A DNA stretch of 64,000 bases from Streptomyces sp. NBC_00568 (GTDB lineage: Bacteria > Actinomycetota > Actinomycetes > Streptomycetales > Streptomycetaceae), in the NCBI RefSeq assembly GCF_026341855.1, contig NZ_JAPENW010000001.1, forward strand, positions 1,984,001 to 2,048,000. Reading direction: 5' to 3'. The notes below the pieces were generated by a model. That model was given only the letters and a program-made list of their open reading frames with translations. It was not told where the DNA came from and did no database searches. A program made the translations under genes and the position numbers. This document shows positions 34,236 to 44,657 of the stretch, piece after piece. Position 1 is the stretch's first letter. The number at the start of each line of letters is the position of its first letter.

Positions 34236-34874
34236 TCAGGTGGTCGAGGGGGCGGGCGGCGCCGCGACGGCGGCCTCCTCTTCACCGGCCCTCTTCGCGT
34301 CGGCACCCTTGCCCAGGTCGACACTCTTCCCCTCGTCGACACGATGACCTTCGCCGACGGGCTCGCCCGCCTCGGCAGGCGTGTCCGCGTCGACGGGCTT
34401 CCCCTCGTCGACGTGCTCCCCTTCACCGCCGTCGTTCCCGACGCCCTGCGGCGCGGCGTCGACGGGGCCCGTCTCCCGGCGGTCGTACGCCAGGAGGGTG
34501 AACACGATCAGGCCGAGCACGACCATCATGAAGGCGAAGGCGCCCCAGCCCACCAGGCCCACCGTGAAGGCCCCGAGCAGAGCGTGCACCACGGCGGCGC
34601 TGACCAGCAGGACACGCCCGAGGAGGCCCGGCGCGCGGTCGCGGAGCGCGACCAGCAGGGCGGACACGGCACAGGCCCCGAAGTAGAGCCCGAAGACCAG
34701 TCCGCCGACCTTCGAGGACACCGACATCATGTCGGAGTCGAGCCCCGCCAGGGACATGTCCTGGCGGTCGACGACGACCCCCAGGAACCAGTTGAGGAGT
34801 GCGATACCTATCGCCTCCACGAAGAGCACGATCGCCGCCACCCATGCCACCGGTCTGCGCACCACCGGCCCCAC
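34236..34874 (-). CDS. Four-helix membrane protein with charged repeat tail
   Basis: 212 residues. Four hydrophobic segments lie near 9-33, 58-82, 88-108 and 110-135 (for example VAWVAAIVLFVEAIGIALLNWFLGVVV, VLGLIVFTLLAY). The last ~70 residues are cytosolic and acidic with semi-repeated EGKPVD/EGHRVDEGKSVD units. I know of no function; such a protein between maf and accA2 appears conserved in Streptomyces. It is divergent from accA2 and shares with it the promoter region 34875-35219. Confidence 0.7.
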   Translation of the reverse strand: MGPVVRRPVAWVAAIVLFVEAIGIALLNWFLGVVVDRQDMSLAGLDSDMMSVSSKVGGLVFGLYFGACAVSALLVALRDRAPGLLGRVLLVSAAVVHALLGAFTVGLVGWGAFAFMMVVLGLIVFTLLAYDRRETGPVDAAPQGVGNDGGEGEHVDEGKPVDADTPAEAGEPVGEGHRVDEGKSVDLGKGADAKRAGEEEAAVAAPPAPSTT

Positions 34875-35219
34875 CCACTTCCGCGTGCTGTTACCCCAAG
34901 TACGTTCGAGACATCCCGAACGCTACTAACGGGTAAACCCCGGGACAAGGGTTCTGCCGAGGGCAAAGAATCGTTGGGCCATTCGTAGGGACTCGACAAA
35001 GAATCGTTGTGGGCCGCAGCACGGAGTCACAGAGACCTTGGCCACACCGGAGGGCTAGGGTTCAGGGAGGGATTCCCACGTGCCTTGGCACGACAAGGGA
35101 TTTCGCGGGTAGGGCGAGCCTCGTATCACGCTCCGTGTGGGCAAGCTCACCACTAGGGACGGGTCGAAACGTCGTGTTGGCTGTCCCTAAACTCGGCTTG
35201 TTTCAAGGAGGGAGCCATC
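34875..35219. promoter_or_regulatory. Divergent promoter region of accA2 with a repeated 13-mer
   Basis: The 13-mer CAAAGAATCGTTG occurs at 34964-34976 and again at 34997-35009, exactly 33 bp apart (three helical turns). This is AT-rich for the genome and has the look of a paired operator. A further AT-rich stretch, TACTAACGGGTAAAC, lies at 34924-34938. Downstream, to the accA2 GTG at 35220, SD AAGGAGGGA is clear. Which of the two divergent genes the repeats govern cannot be told. Confidence 0.5.
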
Positions 35220-36992
<1,773 letters not shown>

Positions 36993-37023
36993 GCACCACG
37001 GACGGGTGACTCACCCGTCCGTC

Positions 37024-37067
37024 CGGAGCGCCCGGTGGGCCGCAGCTGCGGCCCACCGGGCGCTCCG
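37024..37067. terminator. Perfect 44-bp palindrome, terminator of accA2
   Basis: CGGAGCGCCCGGTGGGCCGC with AG and its exact reverse complement meet with no loop at CAGCTG. As RNA this forms a stem of up to ~20 bp. It lies 32 bp past the accA2 stop. Confidence 0.8.
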
Positions 37068-37084
37068 TCGTGTGCGGACGCGGG

Positions 37085-37149
37085 CGTACGATCCCGCCCG
37101 GCCGGCACGGCGTACGATCCCGTCCTACCGGCGGCGTCGTACGATCCCG
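37085..37149. repeat. Three direct repeats of CGTACGATCCCG, period 26-27 bp
   Basis: Copies at 37085-37096, 37111-37122 and 37138-37149. The last two are also followed by matching CCTACCGGCGGCG. They lie upstream of the TetR-family gene and each contains the palindromic hexamer CGTACG. They could be operator copies for that regulator or a local tandem duplication. Confidence 0.6.
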
Positions 37150-37291
37150 TCCCTACCGGCGGCGGCGCTCGAACCCGCCGTCCGCGCAACCGGCGATGAT
37201 GCTTCGAGCCGCCCGCCGCGGAGCCGCGGGAAGTCCGCCCGGGAGCCACCGGTGGCATCCTGGAGCGCGAGCGGACGGCGGGAGAGGGCAG

Positions 37292-37918
37292 GTGTTGGTC
37301 ATGGTGAGCGCGACCGCGTGGGAGCCGGCCGGGACGTCCGGGCCCGCTCCGGGTCCAGGGGTGCCGCGCGTCATGCGTGCGGACGCCCGGCGCAACTACG
37401 AGCGGCTGCTCGCCGAGGCGCGCTCCTCGTTCGCCGAGCACGGCACCGACGCGTCGCTGGAGGACGTGGCCCGGCGCGCGGGCGTCGGGATCGGCACGCT
37501 GTACCGCCACTTCCCGAATCGGCGCGCCCTGATGAGCGCGGTCTTCGAGGGAGCCGTGAGCGATCTGCTGGCCCGCTCGCGTGAGTTGCTGGAGGCCCCG
37601 CAGCCGTGCACCGCTCTGGTGGACTGGCTGCGCGAGATCATCACGCACGCGAGTGAGTACCGAGGGCTCGCACGCGCCCTCATGTCGGCCTCGCGGGACG
37701 ACGGTTCACACCTCGCCCGGTGCAGCGGCCCGATGCGTGAGGCGGGCAGCGCCCTGCTGCTCCGCGCCCAGGAGTCGGGGGCCGTACACCCCGACGTCTC
37801 GATCGGTGATCTGCTCCAGCTGACCAACGCGATCGCGCTGGCGGCGGAGGAGACCCCGGACGACCCCGCGCTGGCCGACCGTCTGCTGAGCCTGACCCTG
37901 CGCGGCCTGAAGCCGTGA
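37292..37918 (+). CDS. TetR-family transcriptional regulator
   Basis: The GTG at 37292 has SD GGAG at 7 nt and gives 208 residues; an ATG at 37301 is the alternative. The HTH lies near residues 25-75 (RRNYERLLAEARSSFAEHGTDASLEDVARRAGVGIGTLYRHFPNRRALMSAVFE) and the C-terminal domain shows SELL-like LARSRELLEAPQPCTALVDWLREIITHASEYRGLARALMSA, typical of the SCO4850/MAB regulator group. It likely represses itself and a nearby gene. The flanking genes are convergent DeoR and upstream accA2, so no target is obvious beyond the three upstream repeats. Confidence 0.9.
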   Translation: MLVMVSATAWEPAGTSGPAPGPGVPRVMRADARRNYERLLAEARSSFAEHGTDASLEDVARRAGVGIGTLYRHFPNRRALMSAVFEGAVSDLLARSRELLEAPQPCTALVDWLREIITHASEYRGLARALMSASRDDGSHLARCSGPMREAGSALLLRAQESGAVHPDVSIGDLLQLTNAIALAAEETPDDPALADRLLSLTLRGLKP

Positions 37919-37974
37919 GCCGACCGGGCCGGGCGCGGAGACCCGCCGCCGGCCCCGAGGTCCGCCGACGCCGC

Positions 37975-38943
37975 TCAGCGACGTCGAAGGTCGGCCACCC
38001 GTGCCCTTTCGGCCTGGGGCTGGTCCCCCATCACCGTCGCGCTCCGTAGTTGCGGCCCCGAGCCCGGGACCACCTGACCGCGGCGCGGGCCCGGGAGCGG
38101 TACGTCCCGGCGCGGCTGGCGCCCCGCCGGGAGCGGATCTCCTCCCGCGCCGCCCGACGCGGATGACCCCGCCACCGCGATCTGTACGCCCTGATCGGCC
38201 AGGGCCTGCAGTTCGGTGGCCGCACGGTCGTCATGGGCGGGCGGTTCGTCCGTGACCAGGCGGGTGATGAGGTCGGTCGGCACGGTCTGGAACATGGTGT
38301 CCGTACCGAGCTTGGTGTGGTCGGCGAGGACCACCACCTCCGCGGCCGCCTGGACGAGAGCGCGGTCCACGGACGCCGAGAGCATGTTGGACGTGGAGAG
38401 CCCGCGTTCGGCGGTCAGCCCGCTCCCGGAGATGAACGCCCGGGAGACGCGCAGCCCTTGGAGGGACTGCTCCGCACCCGAGCCGACCAGCGCATAGTTG
38501 GAACCGCGCAGGGTGCCGCCGGTCATCACGACCTCCACACGGTTGGCGTGGGCCAGCGCCTGGGCCACCAGCAGGGAGTTGGTGACGACGGTCAGGCCGG
38601 GCACCCGCGCGAGCCGGCGAGCCAGCTCCTGCGTGGTGGTACCCGCCCCCACCACGATGGCCTCGCCTTCTTCGACGAGACCCGCGGCGAGATCGGCGAT
38701 GGCCGTCTTCTCGGCGGTCGCGAGATGCGATTTCTGCGGAAAGCCGGACTCCCGCGTGAACCCGCCCGGCAATACCGCACCGCCGTGCCGGCGGTCGAGG
38801 AGTCCTTCTGCCTCCAGTGCGCGCACGTCCCGCCGTACGGTCACTTCGGAGGTCTGGACGACGCGGGCGAGCTCACGGAGCGACACGGCCCCATTCGCTC
38901 GCACCATTTCGAGGATCAATTGGCGACGTTCTGCAGCGAACAC
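37975..38943 (-). CDS. DeoR-family transcriptional regulator
   Basis: 322 residues. The N-terminal DeoR HTH (RRQLILEMVRANGAVSLRELARVVQTSEVTVRRDVRALEAEGLLDRRHGGAVL) is followed by the sugar-phosphate-sensing domain with VVGAGTTTQELARRL and FISGSGLTAERGLSTSN and DHTKLG near the end. The last ~70 residues are an Arg/Pro/Gly-rich extension beyond the usual DeoR length (~255). DeoR proteins sense sugar phosphates. The pnp, phosphohexomutase and deoC genes nearby make deoxyribose-1- or -5-phosphate a reasonable guess for the inducer. Confidence 0.9.
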   Translation of the reverse strand: MFAAERRQLILEMVRANGAVSLRELARVVQTSEVTVRRDVRALEAEGLLDRRHGGAVLPGGFTRESGFPQKSHLATAEKTAIADLAAGLVEEGEAIVVGAGTTTQELARRLARVPGLTVVTNSLLVAQALAHANRVEVVMTGGTLRGSNYALVGSGAEQSLQGLRVSRAFISGSGLTAERGLSTSNMLSASVDRALVQAAAEVVVLADHTKLGTDTMFQTVPTDLITRLVTDEPPAHDDRAATELQALADQGVQIAVAGSSASGGAGGDPLPAGRQPRRDVPLPGPRRGQVVPGSGPQLRSATVMGDQPQAERARVADLRRR

Positions 38944-39110
38944 GAAACTGACAGTAACCCCAACGACCGTCTGCTTTCAGCAGTTTGCGCCGAATAACAG
39001 AAGTTGTTCGCATGGCAGGGCGTGAAGTGGTATACGTGCCTACTCGTCCCGCCTATGCCGCGCGTATGGGCGCCGACTCCCTGTGACCAGGGAAGAGTCG
39101 ACCGGGGGTG

Positions 39111-40559
39111 TCAGCCCTCGTTCGTGGTCTTCCGGGTGTGCAACTGCCGTGCCACCTCGGCGATCGAGCCGGACAGGGACGGATACACGGTGAACGCGTT
39201 CGCGATCTGTTCGACCGTCAGATTGTTGTCGACCGCGATCGAGATGGGGTGGATCAGCTCCGAGGCGTGCGGGGAGACGACCACACCGCCGACCACGATG
39301 CCGGTGCCGGGGCGGCAGAAGATCTTGACGAAGCCGTCGCGGATGCCCTGCATCTTGGCGCGCGGGTTGCGCAGCAGCGGCAGCTTCACGACCCGGGCGT
39401 CGATCTTGCCCGCGTCGACGTCCGCCTGGGAGTAGCCGACGGTGGCGATCTCGGGGTCGGTGAAGACGTTCGAGGAGACCGTCTTCAGGTTCAGCGGGGC
39501 CACCGCGTCGCCGAGGAAGTGGTACATGGCGATGCGGCCCTGCATGGCGGCGACGGACGCGAGGGCGAAGACGCCGGTCACGTCACCGGCCGCGTACACG
39601 CCCGGAGCGGTCGTGCGGGAGACCCTGTCCGTCCAGATGTGCCCGGAGTCGCGGACCCTGACGCCGGCCTCCTCCAGTCCCATCCCCGTGCTGTTCGGGA
39701 TGGCGCCGACGGCCATCAGGCAGTGCGTGCCGCTGATGACCCGGCCGTCGGAGAGCGTGACCTCGACGCGGTCGCCGACCCGCTTGGCGGACTCGGCGCG
39801 GGAGCGGGCCATGACGTTCATGCCGCGGCGGCGGAAGACGTCCTCCAGGACGGCGGCGGCGTCGGGGTCCTCGCCCGGCAGCACGCGGTCGCGGCTGGAG
39901 ACGAGGGTGACGCGGGAGCCGAGGGCCTGGTAGGCGCCGGCGAACTCGGCGCCGGTGACACCGGAACCGACCACGATGAGCTCCTCGGGCAGCTCGTCGA
40001 GGTCGTAGACCTGGGTCCAGTTCAGGATGCGCTCGCCGTCGGGCTGCGCGTCGGGCAGCTCGCGCGGGTGCCCGCCGGTGGCCAGGAGCACGGCGTCCGC
40101 GGTGAGGGTCTCCTCGGTGCCGTCCGCGGCGCTCACGACGACCTTGCGGGAGCCGTCCAGGGCCTGCATGCCCTCCAGCCGTCCGCGTCCGCGCAGGACA
40201 CGGGCGCCGGCGCGGGTCACCGAGGCCGTGATGTCGTGCGACTGGGCGAGCGCCAGGCGCTTCACACGGCGGTTGACCTTGCCGAGGTCGACGCCGACCA
40301 CCCTGGCCGCCTGCTCCATGGGCGGGGTGTCGTCGGCGACGATGATCCCCAGCTCCTCGTAGGAGGAGTCGAAGGTCGTCATCACCTCGGCCGTGGCGAT
40401 AAGAGTCTTCGACGGCACGCAGTCGGTGAGCACCGACGCCCCGCCCAGACCGTCGCAGTCGACGACGGTCACCTCCGCGCCGAGCTGCGCGGCTACCAGC
40501 GCCGCTTCATATCCGCCGGGTCCGCCACCGATGATCACGATCCGAGTCACGTACTCCAT
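39111..40559 (-). CDS. lpdA: LpdA-type NAD(P)H-quinone dehydrogenase (flavoprotein)
   Basis: The ATG at 40559 gives 482 residues: FAD-binding GGGPGGYEAALVAAQLG, NAD-binding GSGVTGAEFAGAYQALGSRV, the second FAD motif GVYAAGDVTG and a dimerisation domain. It resembles lipoamide dehydrogenase, but the redox CxxxxC is replaced: where GGTCLNVGCIPSK would stand the protein reads GGASVLTDCVPSK, keeping only the second Cys. That is the hallmark of mycobacterial LpdA, which reduces quinones rather than lipoamide. It is probably cytosolic and protects against quinone and oxidative stress. It is divergent from the cyclotransferase gene. Confidence 0.9.
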   Translation of the reverse strand: MEYVTRIVIIGGGPGGYEAALVAAQLGAEVTVVDCDGLGGASVLTDCVPSKTLIATAEVMTTFDSSYEELGIIVADDTPPMEQAARVVGVDLGKVNRRVKRLALAQSHDITASVTRAGARVLRGRGRLEGMQALDGSRKVVVSAADGTEETLTADAVLLATGGHPRELPDAQPDGERILNWTQVYDLDELPEELIVVGSGVTGAEFAGAYQALGSRVTLVSSRDRVLPGEDPDAAAVLEDVFRRRGMNVMARSRAESAKRVGDRVEVTLSDGRVISGTHCLMAVGAIPNSTGMGLEEAGVRVRDSGHIWTDRVSRTTAPGVYAAGDVTGVFALASVAAMQGRIAMYHFLGDAVAPLNLKTVSSNVFTDPEIATVGYSQADVDAGKIDARVVKLPLLRNPRAKMQGIRDGFVKIFCRPGTGIVVGGVVVSPHASELIHPISIAVDNNLTVEQIANAFTVYPSLSGSIAEVARQLHTRKTTNEG

Positions 40560-40665
40560 TGTCCCGCACGCTTCAAGGTGCTTCCGCCCAGGGGGCCCGA
40601 GTAGGGGCATCCGAGCCACTTTGTTACGCGAGAGGCGTACGTTTCGCTGCCGTACCCTCGACCCC

Positions 40666-41103
40666 ATGTCGCTCTACGCCGCGTACGCCGGCAATCTCGA
40701 CCCGCGGCTCATGACGCGCCGCGCCCCGCATTCGCCGCTGCGCGCCACGGGCTGGCTGAACGGCTGGCGGCTGACCTTCGGCGGCGAGCACATGGGCTGG
40801 GAGGGCGCGCTCGCGACGATCGTCGAGGCACCGCGGTCCCAGGTCTTCGTGGCGCTGTACGACATCGCACCGCTGGACGAGGACTCCATGGACCGCTGGG
40901 AGGGCGTCGGCCTCGACGTCTACCGCCGGATGCGTGTACGTGTGCACACACTGGAGGGTGAGGAACCCGCGTGGGTCTACGTACTGAACGGTTACGAGGG
41001 GGGACTGCCCTCGGCGCGGTACCTCGGCGAGCTCGCGGACGCCGCCGAGTCGGCGGGGGCGCCGCACGACTACGTCATGGAGCTCCGCAAGCGGCCCTGC
41101 TGA
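40666..41103 (+). CDS. Gamma-glutamylcyclotransferase-like protein
   Basis: 145 residues. The N-terminus [18 protein letters not shown] corresponds to the YGSNL phosphate/substrate loop of the family with Ala in place of Gly/Ser. [30 protein letters not shown] places the catalytic Glu in the [10 protein letters not shown] region, and [17 protein letters not shown] is typical of the C-terminal part. The family cleaves gamma-glutamyl amines to 5-oxoproline. The altered first motif leaves the exact activity open. It is 107 bp from lpdA, divergent. Confidence 0.85.
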   Translation: MSLYAAYAGNLDPRLMTRRAPHSPLRATGWLNGWRLTFGGEHMGWEGALATIVEAPRSQVFVALYDIAPLDEDSMDRWEGVGLDVYRRMRVRVHTLEGEEPAWVYVLNGYEGGLPSARYLGELADAAESAGAPHDYVMELRKRPC

Positions 41104-41360
41104 GGCCCGCCGGAGCGCACGGCTCCAGCCGCCCCGCGGCCCTTCCCGCCCAGCTCGGCGGCGCTTTCCCGCCCGGCCGCCCGCCCCGGCCCGTTCCGCC
41201 GGGCATCTCGCCGCGCGCCTTCCCGCGCCCCTTCCCGTGCGCCGCTCCGCGCCGTTCTTCCCGGCCTCCCGCCCGGCTCCGCCCCCGTCCGGGCGCCGCC
41301 TCCCGCACCCCTTCTTGTCGGAAACGACAAGACAACGATCGCAAGACCGTGAGCTCCGTC

Positions 41361-41374
41361 ATCTACGCGCGTAG
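41361..41374. promoter_or_regulatory. Palindromic operator candidate upstream of pnp
   Basis: ATCTACGCGCGTAG, containing the perfect 12-bp palindrome CTACGCGCGTAG, lies 25-39 bp before the pnp start. The same 14 bp occur in inverted orientation upstream of deoC (48601-48614). A -10 like TACCCT at 41387-41392 fits a leaderless start at the GTG 41400. Confidence 0.65.
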
Positions 41375-41399
41375 GCCTGGACCAGCTACCCTCTTGCGC

Positions 41400-42224
41400 G
41401 TGAACGCATCTCTTCTTCCGGACGACATCCAGGGCGACCCCCACGCCGCCGCTGACGCCGCCGCCGCGCGCCTGCGCGAGCTCACGGGCGCCGAGACCCA
41501 TGACGTCGCTCTCGTGATGGGCTCCGGCTGGGCCCCGGCCGTGGACGCCCTCGGCTCCCCCGAGGCCGAGTTCCCGGTCACCGAGCTGCCGGGCTTCCCG
41601 GCGCCGGCGGTCGAGGGACACGGCGGCAAGATCCGCTCGTACCGGATCGGTGACAAGCGCGCCCTGGTCTTCCTCGGCCGCACCCATTACTACGAGGGCC
41701 GCGGGGTCGCCGCCGTCGCGCACGGCGTACGCACCGCCGTCGCCGCCGGCTGCAAGACCATCGTGCTCACCAACGGCTGCGGCGGCCTGCGCGAGGGCAT
41801 GCGCCCCGGCCAGCCCGTCCTGATCAGCGACCACATCAACCTGACGGCCACCTCGCCGATCATCGGCGCGAACTTCGTCGACCTCACCGACCTGTACTCG
41901 CCGCGGCTGCGCGCGCTGTGCAAGGAGGTCGACCCCTCCCTGGAGGAGGGCGTCTACGCGCAGTTCCCCGGCCCGCACTACGAGACGCCGGCCGAGATCC
42001 GGATGGCCCGTGTCATCGGGGCCGACCTGGTGGGCATGTCGACGACACTCGAGGCGATCGCCGCGCGCGAGGCGGGCGCCGAGGTGCTCGGCATCTCCCT
42101 CGTCACCAACCTCGCCGCCGGCATGACGGGCGAGCCCCTGAACCACGAGGAGGTCCTCCAGGCGGGCCGCGACTCGGCCGCGCGCATGGGGGCACTCCTG
42201 ACCCAGGTGCTGGATCGTCTGTAG
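41400..42224 (+). CDS. Purine-nucleoside phosphorylase
   Basis: The GTG at 41400 gives 274 residues and lies just after a -10-like TACCCT, so the message may be leaderless. Motifs: [15 protein letters not shown] (phosphate loop), [44 protein letters not shown] (base and ribose contacts), [14 protein letters not shown] (family-2 PNP signature) and [30 protein letters not shown]. It splits inosine or guanosine (and deoxy forms) into base and ribose-1-phosphate, which the next gene can turn into ribose-5-phosphate. The upstream palindrome is shared with deoC. Confidence 0.95.
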   Translation: MNASLLPDDIQGDPHAAADAAAARLRELTGAETHDVALVMGSGWAPAVDALGSPEAEFPVTELPGFPAPAVEGHGGKIRSYRIGDKRALVFLGRTHYYEGRGVAAVAHGVRTAVAAGCKTIVLTNGCGGLREGMRPGQPVLISDHINLTATSPIIGANFVDLTDLYSPRLRALCKEVDPSLEEGVYAQFPGPHYETPAEIRMARVIGADLVGMSTTLEAIAAREAGAEVLGISLVTNLAAGMTGEPLNHEEVLQAGRDSAARMGALLTQVLDRL

Positions 42225-42308
42225 TCGACGGGGGTGTTCGCCCCCGGAGCCGGGGGCGGAACGACCCGGCTGCACGGAACCGTACGACCGAAGAGAGGTG
42301 CACCCGAG

Positions 42309-43940
42309 GTGCAGGACGAACTCATCGCGCGGGCCAAGGCATGGCTGGCCGAGGACCCCGACGCGGAGACCCGTGACGAACTCGCCAAGCTCGTCGAGGC
42401 CGGGGACGTCACCGAGCTGGCCGCCCGTTTCAGCGGCACCCTCCAGTTCGGCACCGCGGGCCTGCGCGGTGAACTCGGCGCGGGCCCGATGCGGATGAAC
42501 CGTTCCGTGGTCATCCGGGCCGCGGCCGGACTCGCCGCGTATCTGAAGGCCAAGGGCGAGACCGGCGGACTCGTCGTGATCGGCTACGACGCCCGCCACA
42601 AGTCCGCGGACTTCGCCCGGGACACCGCTGCCGTGATGACGGGCGCGGGCCTGCGCGCCGCCGTCCTGCCCCGGCCGCTGCCCACCCCCGTCCTCGCCTA
42701 CGCCATACGGCACCTCGGCGCGGTCGCGGGCGTGGAGGTCACCGCCAGCCACAACCCGCCCCGCGACAACGGCTACAAGGTCTACCTCGGCGACGGTTCG
42801 CAGATCGTCCCGCCGGCGGACGCGGAGATCGCCGCCGAGATCGACGCGGTCCGCACGCTCGCCGACGTGCCCCGCCCCGACTCCGGCTGGGAGACCCTCG
42901 ACGAGGGCGTCCTGGACGCCTATCTGGCCCGTACGGACGCCGTCCTGGCCGAGGGCTCGCCGCGCACCGCCCGCACCGTCTACACGGCCATGCACGGCGT
43001 CGGCAAGGACGTGCTGCTCGCGGCCTTCGCCCGGGCCGGCTTCCCGGAGCCGGTGCTCGTCGCCGAGCAGGCCGAGCCCGACCCGGACTTCCCGACCGTC
43101 GCCTTCCCCAACCCGGAGGAGCCCGGCGCGATGGACCTCGCCTTCGCGGCGGCCCGCGCGGCGGAACCCGACCTGATCGTCGCCAACGACCCGGACGCCG
43201 ACCGCTGCGCCGTGGCCGTCAAGGACGGCGCCGACTGGCGGATGCTGCGCGGCGACGAGGTCGGCGCGCTGCTCGCCGAGCACCTGGTGCGGCGGGGCGC
43301 GCGCGGCGTCTTCGCCGAGTCGATCGTCTCCTCCTCCCTGCTCGGCCGGATCGCCGAGGGCGCGGGTCTGCCGTACGAGGAGACGCTCACCGGTTTCAAG
43401 TGGATCGCCCGCGTCGAGGGGCTGCGGTACGGGTACGAGGAGGCGCTCGGCTACTGCGTCGACCCCGACGGCGTACGCGACAAGGACGGCATCACCGCCG
43501 CCCTGCTCATCACCGAGCTGGCCTCCGAGCTCAAGGAGCGGGGGCGGACCCTGCTCGATCTCCTCGACGACATCGCCGTCGCGTACGGGCTGCACGCCAC
43601 CGACCAGCTCTCGGTCCGGGTGGAGGACCCGTCGGTCATCGCGAACGCCATGCGCCGGCTGCGTGAGCAGCCGCCCACGGAGCTCGCGGGCCTGGCCATC
43701 ACCAAGGCCGAGGACCTGACCAAGGGCACGGACACGCTGCCGCCCACGGACGGTCTGCGCTACACCCTGGACGGCGCCCGGGTCATCGTCCGCCCGAGCG
43801 GCACCGAGCCCAAGCTGAAGTGCTACCTGGAGGTCGTGGTGCCCGTCGGCGACCACGCCGGCCTCCCGGCGGCCCACGCGAAGGCCACCGAGCTGCTGAC
43901 GGCGATCAAGCGGGACCTGTCGGCCGCGGCCGGCATCTGA
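42309..43940 (+). CDS. Phosphohexomutase/phosphopentomutase-type alpha-D-phosphohexomutase
   Basis: The GTG at 42309 gives 543 residues. The catalytic serine lies in TASHNPPRDNGYK, the metal site in NDPDADRCAVAV, sugar specificity in EGLRYGYEEALGYC and the phosphate loop in RPSGTEPKLKCYLEV, all in the proper order of the four domains. It was placed after pnp with an 84-bp gap. In this setting the likely job is ribose-1-phosphate (or deoxyribose-1-P) to the 5-phosphate, even though such proteins are usually annotated phosphomannomutase; the family includes both activities. SD AGAGG precedes it. Confidence 0.92.
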   Translation: MQDELIARAKAWLAEDPDAETRDELAKLVEAGDVTELAARFSGTLQFGTAGLRGELGAGPMRMNRSVVIRAAAGLAAYLKAKGETGGLVVIGYDARHKSADFARDTAAVMTGAGLRAAVLPRPLPTPVLAYAIRHLGAVAGVEVTASHNPPRDNGYKVYLGDGSQIVPPADAEIAAEIDAVRTLADVPRPDSGWETLDEGVLDAYLARTDAVLAEGSPRTARTVYTAMHGVGKDVLLAAFARAGFPEPVLVAEQAEPDPDFPTVAFPNPEEPGAMDLAFAAARAAEPDLIVANDPDADRCAVAVKDGADWRMLRGDEVGALLAEHLVRRGARGVFAESIVSSSLLGRIAEGAGLPYEETLTGFKWIARVEGLRYGYEEALGYCVDPDGVRDKDGITAALLITELASELKERGRTLLDLLDDIAVAYGLHATDQLSVRVEDPSVIANAMRRLREQPPTELAGLAITKAEDLTKGTDTLPPTDGLRYTLDGARVIVRPSGTEPKLKCYLEVVVPVGDHAGLPAAHAKATELLTAIKRDLSAAAGI

Positions 43941-44657
43941 GACCCCGCCCGGAGGAGCCGGCCCGCCACCGCCTCCCACCGGGCACCGACGCCCCTCCGC
44001 CCGGCCCTCCAGCCGGGCGGACGGCGTTCCGGGCCCCTCGTGGGTGGGTGCGACGACTTCCGGACCCCCCTGCACGGCAGCGGCGTGCGGCGACCCTCAT
44101 GCGGAGACGTGCGGCGACCTCATGCGGAGAGCGGCACCTGGGCCCCACACGGGGTGACGGGTGACGATTCCGGCTCTCGGCACGCGGCATCCGGCACGCG
44201 GCACTCGGCGTCCAGCACCCGGCGTCCGGCACACAGCACCCGGCGTCCGGCGTCCAGCACGCGGCACCCGGCACCCGGCACCCGGCACCCGGCACCCGGC
44301 ACAAGGTGACGCCTCCCCCGTGACCGCCGTGCTCGTCCTGCTCTCGGTGATTCCGGTCCACGCGGCACAGCGGCTCTCCGCCGACGCGGGGCTGCGGCTC
44401 CCGGCAGCCGCAGCCCCCTGCCGGGCGGCAGCCCCCTGGGCGCACTGTCCGGCGCCCCGCTGGGCGGCGGATTCCGGCACCCCGTGCGAGGCGGCGGCGT
44501 CCGCGGCCCCCGTCAGCCCCTCGCCACGACGGGCAAGCGTCACGCCAGCCCCTTATGGGTGATTTCCGCACGGCAGTTGACGCAGCGCTCCCGTGCGCCG
44601 CCGGGTGGCCGAGGAACGGTTACCCGTAGCGCACCATCGAGTCCCAGGAGCTGCCGC
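43941..44657. other. 700-bp spacer holding a 7-bp minisatellite
   Basis: No gene is supported between the mutase and the glycosyltransferase-like gene. Several frames are open because the central repeat has no stop codons. The 7-bp array (44172-44304) is the main content. An upstream stretch 44040-44160 repeats GTGCGGCGAC-like pieces. Confidence 0.5.
44172..44304. repeat. 19 copies of a degenerate 7-bp unit, consensus GGCACCC
   Basis: Units run GGCTCTC, GGCACGC, GGCATCC, GGCACGC, GGCACTC, GGCGTCC, AGCACCC and so on to five perfect GGCACCC, ending GGCACAA; 133 bp is exactly 19 x 7. The homogeneous 3' end next to degenerate older copies suggests replication slippage still under way at that side. 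Confidence 0.85.

Noticed and set aside
33663..34988. Plus-strand frame covering the end of maf and the membrane protein gene
   Set aside because: Runs through two convergent genes and the palindromic spacer; low-complexity product.
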